Below are positions 32,451-40,685 of a DNA stretch of 64,000 bases, one piece after another; within the stretch, counting starts at the first letter, position 1; every line of letters begins with the position of its first letter. Below the pieces are notes generated by a model. That model searched no databases. It saw only the letters and a list, made by a program, of their open reading frames with translations, and was not told where the DNA came from. Both the position numbers and the translations under genes were made by a program. Source of the DNA: Mycobacterium sp. 852002-51163_SCH5372311 (GTDB lineage Bacteria > Actinomycetota > Actinomycetes > Mycobacteriales > Mycobacteriaceae); assembly GCF_001667115.1 (NCBI RefSeq), contig NZ_LZIJ01000164.1, positions 1 to 64,000 on the forward strand, in the 5' to 3' direction.

Positions 32451-32624
32451 CTATTTGGATGGAGGGCTCTCCTGTTCGGACTCGGCCAACCTCTGGTGCA
32501 GCCTGGCCCGAACCTCGTCGGGCGTATATGCCCGACGCTTACGCTGATCACGCGCTACCAACACGCCACCGGCGACGACGCCTGCGACACCCGCCAGTCC
32601 GATCCACTTCCAAATGCTGCGCAT
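32451..32624 (-). CDS. Small membrane-anchored protein (Rv1119c-like)
   Basis: 57 residues: a single transmembrane helix (WIGLAGVAGVVAGGVLVA) followed by a charged cytoplasmic tail RDQRKRRAYTPDEVRARL. The ATG at 32624 is chosen because residues upstream of it do not look coding. It ends 6 bp from the convergent cyclase stop. The position suggests the small Rv1119c. Function is unknown. Confidence 0.65.
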   Translation of the reverse strand: MRSIWKWIGLAGVAGVVAGGVLVARDQRKRRAYTPDEVRARLHQRLAESEQESPPSK

Positions 32625-32817
32625 GGTTGACAGGCTATTCTGCGGCACGTAGCTCACGGTGCCGACATTGCGAGAGGCTGACCTTTTGAACTCCCCGCGC
32701 ACCCTTCGCGAAAAGTTCGCCGTCGTCACCGGAGCATGGGCTGAAGCTGCATTTGCACGCAAAGTTCTCACCGTCCAAAATGACGAAAACCGAAGCGAGG
32801 AACGGGCTTAGCCGAAC

Positions 32818-33549
32818 ATGCTGACTCTCGATCAGGCGCTCGAAGAAACCCGCACCGGCGACTTGTGGCTGTTCCGCGGCGGCTCACGACCCGACCGCGC
32901 CATCCAGACGTTGACGAACGCCCCCGTAAATCACGTCGGCATGACCGTCGCCATCGACGACTTGCCGCCGCTGATCTGGCACGCCGAGCTGGGCGACAAG
33001 CTCGTCGACATATGGACCGGCACCAATCACCGTGGCGTTCAGCTCAATGATCTTCGACACGCCGTGGTGCAGTGGACCGACCGCTACCACCAGCGGTGCT
33101 GGTTGCGTCAGTTGACGCCATATGCCACTCGCCAACAGGAGAACGAACTGCTGCGCGTCATCGCGCGGATGGACGGCACGCCGTTCCCGACCGCGGCCCG
33201 GCTAACTGGTCGTTGGTTCCGCGGCCGGCTGCCGACGATCAACGACTGGGTGAGAGGAATCCCGGTGGTGGACAAGAAGGTTCGCGAGCAGACGAAGCGA
33301 CGCAGGCAAGAGCGCAAGATGAGCGTGGAGACAGCCTACTGTGCGGAGACAGTGGCGATCACCTACGAGGAGATGGGACTGCTCGCCACGGACAAGGACA
33401 CGAACTGGTTCGATCCGGGCAAGTTCTGGAGCGGAGACACGCTGCCGCTGGCGCCGGGCTATCGGCTGGGCAATGAAATCGCCGTCGCCGTCAGTGGCGA
33501 TCGCGAGCGCGGCGTAGCCGGGCGCGGCGGGTCGCCACCATCGAGCTAG
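32818..33549 (+). CDS. Probable permuted papain-fold (YiiX/NlpC-P60-like) protein
   Basis: 243 residues. It begins TGDLWLFRGGSRPDRAIQ and has a histidine motif APVNHVGMTV near residue 40 and a later cysteine motif METAYCAETVAITYEEMG, here SVETAYCAE, near residue 175. A His-before-Cys order is typical of permuted NlpC/P60 enzymes such as YiiX, so a lipid or peptide amidase is possible. There is no signal peptide. The last 18 residues (GDRERGVAGRGGSPPSS) are encoded by the first copy of the 55-bp repeat, suggesting the original C-terminus was altered. Confidence 0.72.
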   Translation: MLTLDQALEETRTGDLWLFRGGSRPDRAIQTLTNAPVNHVGMTVAIDDLPPLIWHAELGDKLVDIWTGTNHRGVQLNDLRHAVVQWTDRYHQRCWLRQLTPYATRQQENELLRVIARMDGTPFPTAARLTGRWFRGRLPTINDWVRGIPVVDKKVREQTKRRRQERKMSVETAYCAETVAITYEEMGLLATDKDTNWFDPGKFWSGDTLPLAPGYRLGNEIAVAVSGDRERGVAGRGGSPPSS

Positions 33550-33608
33550 TGGCGATCGCGAGCGCGGCGTAGCCGGGCGCGGCGGGTCGCCACCATCGAG
33601 CTAGTGGC
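33493..33608. repeat. Tandem 55-bp repeat containing a 45-bp hairpin core
   Basis: Two identical 55-bp units (33493-33547, 33548-33602) plus a six-base start of a third. Each holds a 45-bp core with terminal complements GTGGCGA and TCGCCAC. A diverged relative with changed but still paired ends is at 59431-59475. The array spans the end of the YiiX-like gene and stops at the end of the convergent monooxygenase gene. Confidence 0.9.
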
Positions 33609-33931
33609 TAATCGACCGTCATCTCCCCCATGGCCGACCAGCCCGTCGCGTCGACCGTCTGACTGATGATCTTGGGCGTGGACTTCAGCGCCTTCGGCAA
33701 CTCCTGCATCGCCTGCTTGAAGTGATCGCTGTTGACGTGCGCGCCGCCGGCGTCACCGTCGCGGAAGGCTTCGACCAGAACGTACTCGGCGGGGTTGTCC
33801 AGGCTGCGCGACCACTCGAACCACAGATTGCCCTCTTCGGCGCGAGTCGCCGCAGTGAACGACGCGACCAGATCCGGCCAGCGCTCGGTCCATTCGGGTT
33901 TGGTTTCGAACTTGACGACGATGAAGATCAT
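33608..33931 (-). CDS. Antibiotic biosynthesis monooxygenase (ABM)-domain protein (Rv1117-like)
   Basis: 107-residue ferredoxin-like protein starting IFIVVKFETKPEWTERW, with GNLWFEWSRSLDNPAEYVLVEAF and HVNSDHFKQAM blocks of the ABM/YgiN type. These dimeric proteins act as quinol monooxygenases or haem-degrading enzymes, or are of unknown role. Length and neighbours match M. tuberculosis Rv1117. It is transcribed after the OsmC-like gene with an 11-bp gap, so the two may be an oxidative-stress pair. Confidence 0.9.
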   Translation of the reverse strand: MIFIVVKFETKPEWTERWPDLVASFTAATRAEEGNLWFEWSRSLDNPAEYVLVEAFRDGDAGGAHVNSDHFKQAMQELPKALKSTPKIISQTVDATGWSAMGEMTVD

Positions 33932-33942
33932 GGCCGCTCAGA

Positions 33943-34464
33943 TTACGTGGTTCGGGCGATCTCCACGCGCGTGGTTACCGGAGTGATGTTTCGGGTCAGA
34001 TCCAGGACCGGACAGTGCGCGTCGACCGCCTCTTGCAGTTCGCGGTATCGCTCCGGCGTCTCGGGCCCGGTCACCTTCACCACCACCCGCACTTCGTGGA
34101 ATCCGGAGCGGACGGCGTCATCAAAACCGAAAAAGCCCTGCACATCGAGGTCGCCCTCGGCATGCGCGGTGAGCTCGTCGACCGCGATCCCCAGCTTTTC
34201 GGCCCAGAACCGCCAGGTCACGATCTGACAGGACAGCAGAGATGCCAGGTAGTACTCCACCGGGTTGGGCGCCTTGCCTTCCCCGCCGAGCACCGGCGGC
34301 TCGTCGACTTCGACGCGGTACTCGCCCAGGGTGACCGTGCTGGCCACGGCGTCGTGCGCGGTGGCCGAAGCCTGAAAGACGACCTGAGCCTTCGACTTGT
34401 CGGCGGTGACGAGTGCATCGGTGGCGGCGATGAGGGTGCCCAGATGAGTGGTCGATGCTGTCAC
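33943..34464 (-). CDS. OsmC/Ohr-family peroxiredoxin-like protein
   Basis: 173 residues with both redox cysteines of the family: one in LLSCQIVTWRFW near residue 85 and one in VDAHCPVLDLTRN near residue 155. OsmC/Ohr proteins reduce organic hydroperoxides with lipoyl or thiol partners. GTG 34464 has an ideal GAAGGAG site nine bases upstream; the longer frame to 34605 is rejected. It is followed by the ABM protein gene. Confidence 0.92.
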   Translation of the reverse strand: MTASTTHLGTLIAATDALVTADKSKAQVVFQASATAHDAVASTVTLGEYRVEVDEPPVLGGEGKAPNPVEYYLASLLSCQIVTWRFWAEKLGIAVDELTAHAEGDLDVQGFFGFDDAVRSGFHEVRVVVKVTGPETPERYRELQEAVDAHCPVLDLTRNITPVTTRVEIARTT

Positions 34465-34916
34465 GGCAGTACTCCTTCTGTCGTGGCGATGATAAGGAGC
34501 GCCGCCAGGTGATGCGACCCTCCCGATCGACGTGAACCGAATCTCGGCCCGGTGAGGCCGTGTCGCCGAGACTGCGGCCATGGCGCGCATGCGACTCCTG
34601 ACCACGCACTGGCCGCAGGATGGGCGCCATCACCGCAGTATCGCGTGGCGTTCGGCGTTGATGCCTGGTGTGAGCCGACCGCGACAATTGCCGGATTCGC
34701 CGTCACCGCAGGAATGAGATTGCCCGTAATTCCCCATCACCGCTACGCAGCATCGGAATTAGTGGTGGCTAAAACCGGTTAAGCCGCCCCTTGGGAGAAT
34801 ATGGTGATATTCCCCACAAGCGGCGGCTCCGGCCTAATTCGGTAACTATGGCCGACGAATGTGATCTGTATCGCAAAGTGCTCTCGGATAGAGCATTACA
34901 TCCGTCGGCGATTTGT
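34465..34916. other. Intergenic region with a strong hairpin
   Basis: About 450 bp without a convincing gene. It becomes AT-richer than its surroundings beyond 34700. The only clear feature is the long hairpin at 34782-34828, placed as a terminator for the gene that ends at 34917. Confidence 0.5.
34782..34828. terminator. Long imperfect hairpin
   Basis: AGCCGCC (34782-34788) pairs with GGCGGCT (34822-34828). Inner segments CTTG/CAAG and GAATAT/ATATTC extend the stem around a GGTG loop, giving about 19 paired bases. Lying about 90 bp after the minus-strand NlpC-like gene, it is probably its terminator. It could also be a stable RNA element. Confidence 0.55.
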
Positions 34917-35513
34917 TTACGTATTTGCGATGTCAGGGTCACCCATCGGCGCGGGTTCGCCCGCCGGAGGCGGCATTGCCGCATCTACCAAAACGGGGGG
35001 TTCCGGCGGCGCGGGCGGTGCGTCAGGCGCGGGGGCCTCCTCAGGTGCGGGGGCCGGCATTGCGACATCGACCAGTACGGGCGCCGGTGGCTCGTCGACC
35101 GGCGGCAGGCCTTCGACGTCGTCCATCGGCAAGAACATGTGGTGGGTGAATCCGCGCTGGTAGGCGCCGGCACCACCGATGTGGACGCCACCGCGTTCAC
35201 CGCTGGACACCGGCGTGCCGTCGGGCAGGGTCACCGCGGTGTGGCCACCGTTCCAGCCGATCACCAACGCGTTGGGAGCGGTTCCATATTGGAAGCCGCG
35301 CGACAACAGAGCCGCTTCTTCGTTCCCGGTGTTGAACCTGTTTCCGAAAACCGGCCTGTCGGTCGCCGCATTCGATATCCACGAAGCAAGCCCTGAACAG
35401 TCGGTCCCGGCGGGAGAATCTCCACCCGGAATATACGGAGTGCCGGACACTTGATTGACAAGCGCCAACAGCGTAGCAACAGCAATCATGGAAAGGGACG
35501 CTACCAATAACAT
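34917..35513 (-). CDS. NlpC/P60-like cell-wall hydrolase with membrane anchor
   Basis: 198 residues. A hydrophobic N-terminal segment (about residues 1-22) precedes a domain starting SGTPYIPGGDSPAGTDCSGL. Its cysteine near residue 38 and GGHTAVTL histidine near residue 90 fit NlpC/P60 peptidases. The same block occurs in mycobacteriophage lysins and tape-measure proteins. The C-terminal 60 residues are Pro/Ala-rich (VLVDVAMPAPAPEEAP repeated in part), suiting a cell-wall linker. The ATG at 35513 is chosen; TTG 35561 is an alternative with no better ribosome site. Confidence 0.8.
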   Translation of the reverse strand: MLLVASLSMIAVATLLALVNQVSGTPYIPGGDSPAGTDCSGLASWISNAATDRPVFGNRFNTGNEEAALLSRGFQYGTAPNALVIGWNGGHTAVTLPDGTPVSSGERGGVHIGGAGAYQRGFTHHMFLPMDDVEGLPPVDEPPAPVLVDVAMPAPAPEEAPAPDAPPAPPEPPVLVDAAMPPPAGEPAPMGDPDIANT

Positions 35514-36060
35514 GTATAGGTAACCAAAGTTTGTGGCACTAATCACGTTTGAATTTGACAATGGCGTGCGTCGTATACAGCAAACTTATCGCGGTTGAAT
35601 GTAGCGTTTGAAACAGAAATGAAACCACCAGTCGTAGCAAAATGCGCTGGATAGCGGAGCCACGAAGATTTAGGACGCTTGACCGGGTAGAAGCAAGCGT
35701 GGCAGACGAGTCATGGATTCCTGCTGGCAAACGCTGCAATTCCGCATCAGGTCTATTCAGGCGAACGGCTGGCTTTGACCGGCTTTCCGCGAGCTCCGGT
35801 GCAACCGTGCCGTGACCGCCGTTGGGGCCGTCCGGAATGGCTCGTCACACCTGTCACTCCAGTACCGACGATGGAGCCGCATGACGATTCTGGAATGTGA
35901 TATCGCGGGTGATAGCAACTTCGGGATCAATTGGTCGAACCTTTTGGGGACTGACGAGGCTGATGTAACTGACGAGGCTGGTGTGACTCGCCTTCTCGGC
36001 GCGGGGCGTGGCGGCGCCGTCACGGACGATGAGCGCGCCATTGCGAGAGCGGACTTCAGA
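35514..36060. other. Intergenic region, low coding potential
   Basis: About 550 bp between two minus-strand genes. AT-rich near 35560-35660. An 18-bp direct repeat ACTGACGAGGCTGRTGTR occurs twice in tandem at 35950-35985. A plus-strand frame from 35881 (MTILECDIAGDSN...) is open but continues antisense through the next gene, so I do not call it. Confidence 0.45.
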
Positions 36061-36462
36061 TCAGATCGGAGTCCATATCCTGTTGTTCCAGAACCCCCAG
36101 CCGTTGGCGGTCGGGTTCCACATCAGCTGAGCGCCGGGCGCCCACGACGGTGGAGGTGGCTGCGGTGTCGCCCACGGCGGCGGGGGACCCCAGGGCCCCC
36201 AGCCCGACGGACCGAAAGGGCCTCCCGCGCGTTGCCACTCGTGGCACTGGTTCCAGTCCCAATCCGATACGGTGCCCCAGCCCGGGTCCCAGGGATCACC
36301 TGGGCACCAGCGATAGCTCGGGGCAGGGGGCGGAGCCCCCTGGGCCCGGGGTGCGGGGCCGCCGGCCAGTGCAAAAGCGGACAGCGCCACCCCGCCGGCC
36401 ACCAGCATGTTCGCAAACCGCCTCACCCACGGTCTCGTTTGCCTCGACGTCGCCATCTCCAA
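36061..36462 (-). CDS. Secreted proline/tryptophan-rich small protein
   Basis: About 133 residues with a signal peptide: RRFANMLVAGGVALSAFALA, cleavage near AQGAPP at residue 43. The mature part is rich in Pro, Trp and Gly (WCPGDPWDPGWG, PFGPSGWGPWGPPPPW) with two cysteines, ending NNRIWTPI. It resembles a group of mycobacterial exported proteins of unknown function. The start may be TTG 36462, six bases after AAAGGA, or ATG 36456. Confidence 0.8.
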   Translation of the reverse strand: MEMATSRQTRPWVRRFANMLVAGGVALSAFALAGGPAPRAQGAPPPAPSYRWCPGDPWDPGWGTVSDWDWNQCHEWQRAGGPFGPSGWGPWGPPPPWATPQPPPPSWAPGAQLMWNPTANGWGFWNNRIWTPI

Positions 36463-36650
36463 AGAATTTCCTTTAGAAAGACTTCAAGCAAGTGGGCATT
36501 TCATTTCACCTCGTGTCGTCGCTCCTTCGTCGACGCGAGTGCCGTCCGTCGAGCGCCCGGCTCATCGCCTCTGCCTCTATCGGCCGGCGGCCCTCCAGGT
36601 GCAAAAGTTCGAGTGACTCGCGCCGTCAACGCACAGTCAACGCACTGACG

Positions 36651-37724
36651 CTAGACGTTGAACCGGAACTCGACCACGTCGCCGTCAGCCATCACGTAGT
36701 CCTTTCCCTCCATCCGGACCTTGCCGGCCGCCTTGGCCGCGGCCATGGAACCCGCGGCAATCAGGTCGTCGTAGGACACGATCTCGGCCTTGATGAAGCC
36801 CTTCTCGAAGTCGCTGTGGATCACCCCGGCAGCCTTGGGGGCGGTGTCGCCCTGGTGAATTGTCCACGCCCGCGCCTCTTTTGGGCCCGCGGTCAAAAAC
36901 GTCTGCAGCTTCAAGGTGTGAAAACCCGCCCGTGCCAACGCATCTAGGCCCCGCTCGGTCTGGCCAATCGACTCGAGCAGCTCAGCCGCCGACTCGTCGT
37001 CGAGTTCGGAAAGCTCCGATTCGATCGCTGCGTCCAAAAACACCGCATCCGCGGGTGCGATCAGCTGACGCAGTTCGGCGACGCGCGCGGCGTCGGTAAG
37101 CACCGCCTCGTCGGCGTTGAAGACGTACAGGAACGGCTTGGTGGTCAACAGGTTCAGCTCCCGCAGCACCGATGCGTCCATATTCGCCGCGAACAGCGTC
37201 GTCCCGCCGTCCAGCACCTGTTGTGCGGCGAGCGCCGCGTCGTACAGCGGCCTGCGCTCCTTGTTGTTGCGGGCTTCCTTCTCCAGCCTGGGCAGCGCCC
37301 GCTCCAAGGTCTGCAGGTCGGCCAGGATCAACTCGGTGTGGATCACCTCGATATCCGATTTGGGATCCACCTGCCCGGCGACATGCGTCACGTCGTCATC
37401 CGAGAACACCCGGACCACCTGACAGATGGCGTCGCATTCGCGAATATGGGCCAGGAATTTGTTGCCCAACCCGGCGCCCTCGGAGGCGCCCTTGACCAGG
37501 CCGGCGATATCCACGAACGTCACCGGCGCCGGAACGATGCGCTCTGAATGAAATAGCTCCGCGAGCTTGTCCAGCCGCGGATCGGGCAGCGACACCACTC
37601 CCTCGTTGGGCTCGATCGTGGCGAACGGATAGTTGGCCGCCACAACATTGTTGCGGGTCAGCGCGTTGAACAGCGTCGACTTACCAACGTTGGGCAAACC
37701 CACGATTCCCAGGCTCAAGCTCAC
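36651..37724 (-). CDS. ychF: Redox-regulated ribosome-associated ATPase/GTPase YchF (OLA1)
   Basis: 357 residues, the same length as M. tuberculosis Rv1112 as remembered. The P-loop is GLPNVGKST at residues 8-16, switch regions DIAGLVKGASEGAGLGN follow near residue 68, and the base-specificity motif is NADE in place of NKxD, which explains ATP preference. The C-terminal TGS-like domain ends DYVMADGDVVEFRFNV. GTG 37724 gives the family N-terminus; the ORF to 37808 is longer by 28 unlikely residues. It is divergent from the DUF6542-like gene. Confidence 0.97.
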   Translation of the reverse strand: MSLSLGIVGLPNVGKSTLFNALTRNNVVAANYPFATIEPNEGVVSLPDPRLDKLAELFHSERIVPAPVTFVDIAGLVKGASEGAGLGNKFLAHIRECDAICQVVRVFSDDDVTHVAGQVDPKSDIEVIHTELILADLQTLERALPRLEKEARNNKERRPLYDAALAAQQVLDGGTTLFAANMDASVLRELNLLTTKPFLYVFNADEAVLTDAARVAELRQLIAPADAVFLDAAIESELSELDDESAAELLESIGQTERGLDALARAGFHTLKLQTFLTAGPKEARAWTIHQGDTAPKAAGVIHSDFEKGFIKAEIVSYDDLIAAGSMAAAKAAGKVRMEGKDYVMADGDVVEFRFNV

Positions 37725-37851
37725 GAAGAACCAAGTGTAGGGCTCGACGGCGAAACCCCCCGACGCCGTGCAGCAGTGCTGCCACATGCCACACCCTGGT
37801 CTTGACAAGGTATTTACGAGTCTTTGGGCCTATTGCCGGTACGGTCAACGT

Positions 37852-39000
37852 GTGTCACCGCAGCGGGAAAGGTCGGCAGTAGAGGCTGCCCACCGCTCAA
37901 TCCTCCCCAATGTGGCAGGTGTGCCGTGGTGGGGGGCACTGTTGATTGCCGTTTGCGCGACCGTCATCGGGTACGGCATCGACGCCGGCCACAAGGAGCT
38001 CACCCACGTCTTCGCAGCCTGCTATATAGCCGGCTGCGTGATCGCCGTTCTGGCGGTGCGGCAGTCGGGCGTGTTCACCGCGGTCATCCAGCCTCCGCTG
38101 ATTCTGTTCTGCGCGGTGCCCGGCGCTTACTGGCTGTTCCACGGCGCCAAGATCGACAAGCTCAAAGACCTTTTGATCAACTGCGGCTATCCGCTCATCG
38201 AGCGGTTTCCCTTGATGTTGGGCACCGCCGGCGTCGTGCTGCTGATCGGCCTGGCCAGGTGGTACTTCGGCATGACACACCGGCCCGCTGCTGCCGACAC
38301 TGACGGCAAAGCCGGCACCACTACCCGCACCGAGCCGAAGTCCGTGCTCAGCGGTTTCGCCGCGAAGTTCGCATCGATGCTCAGCAGCTCAGACGACGAC
38401 GAAGACGAGACTTCCTCGACCCGGCCACGCACCGCCCGACGTAGCTCCAGAACCACTCAGAAACCCGCCCGAGCGGCGCGCGGTACTCGTTCCGCCCAGC
38501 GCCCGGACCGCACCCGGTCCCGGCATTCTCGCGCCGGAGAAGAACAGCACGACCCGGCGGTCGAGCGGCGGCAACGTCGCCGTGCCCAGCAGCGTCCGCG
38601 AGACTTCGACGCTGCCGACCCGCCCCGCCGGTCCCGGCGTCCCCGGCCGCAAGCGGAGCCAGATCCATTAGACCGACGAAGCCAGCCGCCGCGCGAAGGC
38701 CGTCGGGACTCTTACGGACGCCGCGGTTCCTACGAGCGACCGCCGAGCCGCCGCTTGGATCCTTACGAGAGCTACGAGCCACCCCCAGAGCAGTTCTCTC
38801 GCTACGAGTCCTATGAGCAGCCGCGGCGTCGCGCCGCACCGGGTGGGTCGCAGGGCGCCAACCCGACGCACCACCCGATATCGCAGGTCCGCTACCGCGG
38901 ATCGCGGGACGAGCGTCCGGACGACCCACGGGCCGAGCGTCGGGGCCGGCCCCGCGCGCCACGCCGCCACCAGGCTGAATCCTGGGAGTACGACTTCTAA
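37852..39000 (+). CDS. Membrane protein with disordered Arg-rich tail (DUF6542-like)
   Basis: 382 residues. Four hydrophobic helices fall within residues 20-145 (for example WWGALLIAVCATVIGYGI and LMLGTAGVVLLIGLARWYF). A tail of about 230 residues follows, dominated by Arg, Pro, Asp and Ser, with YESYEPPPEQFSRYESYEQP repeats and a conserved-looking end, QAESWEYDF. It sits between ychF and ispH like M. tuberculosis Rv1111c. GTG 37852 is chosen over the frame start 37768, which overlaps the ychF promoter. Function is unknown. Confidence 0.82.
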   Translation: MSPQRERSAVEAAHRSILPNVAGVPWWGALLIAVCATVIGYGIDAGHKELTHVFAACYIAGCVIAVLAVRQSGVFTAVIQPPLILFCAVPGAYWLFHGAKIDKLKDLLINCGYPLIERFPLMLGTAGVVLLIGLARWYFGMTHRPAAADTDGKAGTTTRTEPKSVLSGFAAKFASMLSSSDDDEDETSSTRPRTARRSSRTTQKPARAARGTRSAQRPDRTRSRHSRAGEEQHDPAVERRQRRRAQQRPRDFDAADPPRRSRRPRPQAEPDPLDRRSQPPREGRRDSYGRRGSYERPPSRRLDPYESYEPPPEQFSRYESYEQPRRRAAPGGSQGANPTHHPISQVRYRGSRDERPDDPRAERRGRPRAPRRHQAESWEYDF

Positions 39001-39006
39001 GCCGGC

Positions 39007-40005
39007 TCAGAGAACTTTCCGGATTTCCCGGGGCAGGGCGAACACCAACGTCTCGTTGGCCGTCGTCACCGGCTGCACCACGTCGAAACCGCAGTCGGCC
39101 AGCCGTTCCAGCACGCCGCGCACCAGCACCTCGGGAACCGACGCACCCGAGGTGACGCCCACCGTGGTGACGCCCTCCAACCACGCCGGGTCGATATCGT
39201 CGGCCCAGTCGACCAGATGGGCGGCGCGCGATCCGCCACCCAGCGCCACCTCGACCAGGCGCACCGAGTTCGACGAATTGCGCGAGCCGACCACGATCAC
39301 CAGCTCACACTCAGGGGCCATCGCCTTGACCGCGACCTGACGGTTCTGGGTCGCGTAGCAGATGTCGTCGCTGGGCGGGTCCTGCAACTTGGGGAAGCGC
39401 TGGCGCAGGCGCTCGACGATCTCCATTGTCTCGTCGACGGACAGCGTGGTCTGCGACAACCAGACGACCTTGTCCTCGTCGCGCACCGTCACGTCGGCCA
39501 CGGCGTCGACACCGTCGACGAGCTGCACGTGATCGGGTGCCTCACCCGCGGTACCGACGACCTCCTCGTGGCCCTCATGGCCGATCAGCAGGATGTCGTA
39601 GTCGTCGCGGGCGAAGCGCCTGGCCTCGTTGTGCACCTTGGTGACCAGCGGGCAGGTGGCATCGATGGTCTGCAGGTTGCGTTCGGCGGCGGCCGCGTAG
39701 ACCGTCGGCGCGACACCGTGGGCGGAGAAGACCACGATGGCGCCCTCGGGAACCTGGTCGGTCTCTTCGACGAACACCGCACCGGCTTTGGCCAGCGTGT
39801 CGACCACGTGCCGGTTGTGCACTATCTCGTGGCGCACATAGACCGGCGGCCCGTACTTCTCCAGCGCACGCTCGACGGTCTCGACAGCCCGATCCACACC
39901 GGCGCAGTAGCCGCGCGGCTCGGCCAGCAACACCCGTTTACGGACTGGGCCGTCGACAACGGAGCTGCTCGCACCGGGAATCCCCATGTCGACAGTGGGT
40001 GGCAT
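39007..40005 (-). CDS. ispH: 4-hydroxy-3-methylbut-2-enyl diphosphate reductase
   Basis: Last enzyme of the MEP isoprenoid pathway, producing IPP and DMAPP. It is 332 residues with the three iron-sulfur cysteines in EPRGYCAGVDRA near residue 33, DATCPLVTKVH near residue 115 and DICYATQNRQ near residue 215. The catalytic EEVVGTAGEAP region near residue 145 is also present. It corresponds to M. tuberculosis lytB2/ispH2 (Rv1110). It converges with the DUF6542-like gene (6-bp gap) and diverges from the next gene. Confidence 0.97.
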   Translation of the reverse strand: MPPTVDMGIPGASSSVVDGPVRKRVLLAEPRGYCAGVDRAVETVERALEKYGPPVYVRHEIVHNRHVVDTLAKAGAVFVEETDQVPEGAIVVFSAHGVAPTVYAAAAERNLQTIDATCPLVTKVHNEARRFARDDYDILLIGHEGHEEVVGTAGEAPDHVQLVDGVDAVADVTVRDEDKVVWLSQTTLSVDETMEIVERLRQRFPKLQDPPSDDICYATQNRQVAVKAMAPECELVIVVGSRNSSNSVRLVEVALGGGSRAAHLVDWADDIDPAWLEGVTTVGVTSGASVPEVLVRGVLERLADCGFDVVQPVTTANETLVFALPREIRKVL

Positions 40006-40094
40006 GACATTCAGGGTACTTACTGCCGACGCGGCCCGGCCAGTTCACGGCCCTCAGCTTGGCGTTAGCGGCCGCTTGAGGCAGGCTTGGGGCC

Positions 40095-40685
40095 ATGGCT
40101 ACTGCACCGTATGGGCTTCGGCTATTGGTCGGCGCGGCGACAGTCGCCGTCGAGGAGACGAAGAAACTGCCGCGAACCATCCTGATGTACCCGATGACGT
40201 TGGCCAGCCAGGCCGCGCACCTGGTGATGCGTTTTCAGCAAAACTTGGCTGACCTGGTGATCAAGGGCGACAGCACCCTCGAGGCGATTTTCCCGCCCAA
40301 GGACGAGCAGCCGGAGTGGGCGACGTTCGACGAAGATCTGCTCGAAGGCGACAGGACTGTCACTGCGCTGCCCGACGCCGGCGAAGGAGATCGCCGCGCG
40401 GAGGGCCGGTTCGCCTTGTACTCGGTTTCCGATACGTCCGACCCGCCGACCGAGCCCTTATCCAAGCAGTCGAAGAGGTCGGGGCCGAAGCCGGCGGTTG
40501 AGGTGCCGGCGGTGGCGACCGAGCTCGACTACCCGGCGCTGACGCTGGCTCAGTTGCGGGCCAGGCTGCAATCGCTGCATGTCGACGAACTCGAAGCCCT
40601 CCTGGCCTACGAACAGGCCACCAAGGCCCGCGCACCGTTCCAGACGCTGCTCGCCAACAGGATCACCCGCGCGAACGCGAAGTGA
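40095..40685 (+). CDS. Lipid-droplet-associated-like protein (Rv1109c-like)
   Basis: 196 residues: an N-terminal amphipathic/hydrophobic region (YGLRLLVGAATVAVEETKKL, then LPRTILMYPMTLASQAAHLV), an acidic disordered middle, and a C-terminal helical LTLAQLRARLQSLHVDELEALLAYE motif. Related mycobacterial proteins are annotated as lipid-droplet-associated, and the last motif is also seen in small DNA-binding-like tails. Its stop overlaps the xseA start (GTGA), linking it to exonuclease VII expression. The function is inferred only. Confidence 0.8.
   Translation: MATAPYGLRLLVGAATVAVEETKKLPRTILMYPMTLASQAAHLVMRFQQNLADLVIKGDSTLEAIFPPKDEQPEWATFDEDLLEGDRTVTALPDAGEGDRRAEGRFALYSVSDTSDPPTEPLSKQSKRSGPKPAVEVPAVATELDYPALTLAQLRARLQSLHVDELEALLAYEQATKARAPFQTLLANRITRANAK

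Noticed and set aside
35950..35985. 18-bp tandem direct repeat as a regulatory site
   Set aside because: Only two copies, with no gene start nearby; noted only as a repeat in the gap.
35812..36648. 278-residue plus-strand frame
   Set aside because: The first part (from 35881) is not family-like, and the rest is antisense to the secreted protein gene; it ends in low-complexity Arg/Pro.
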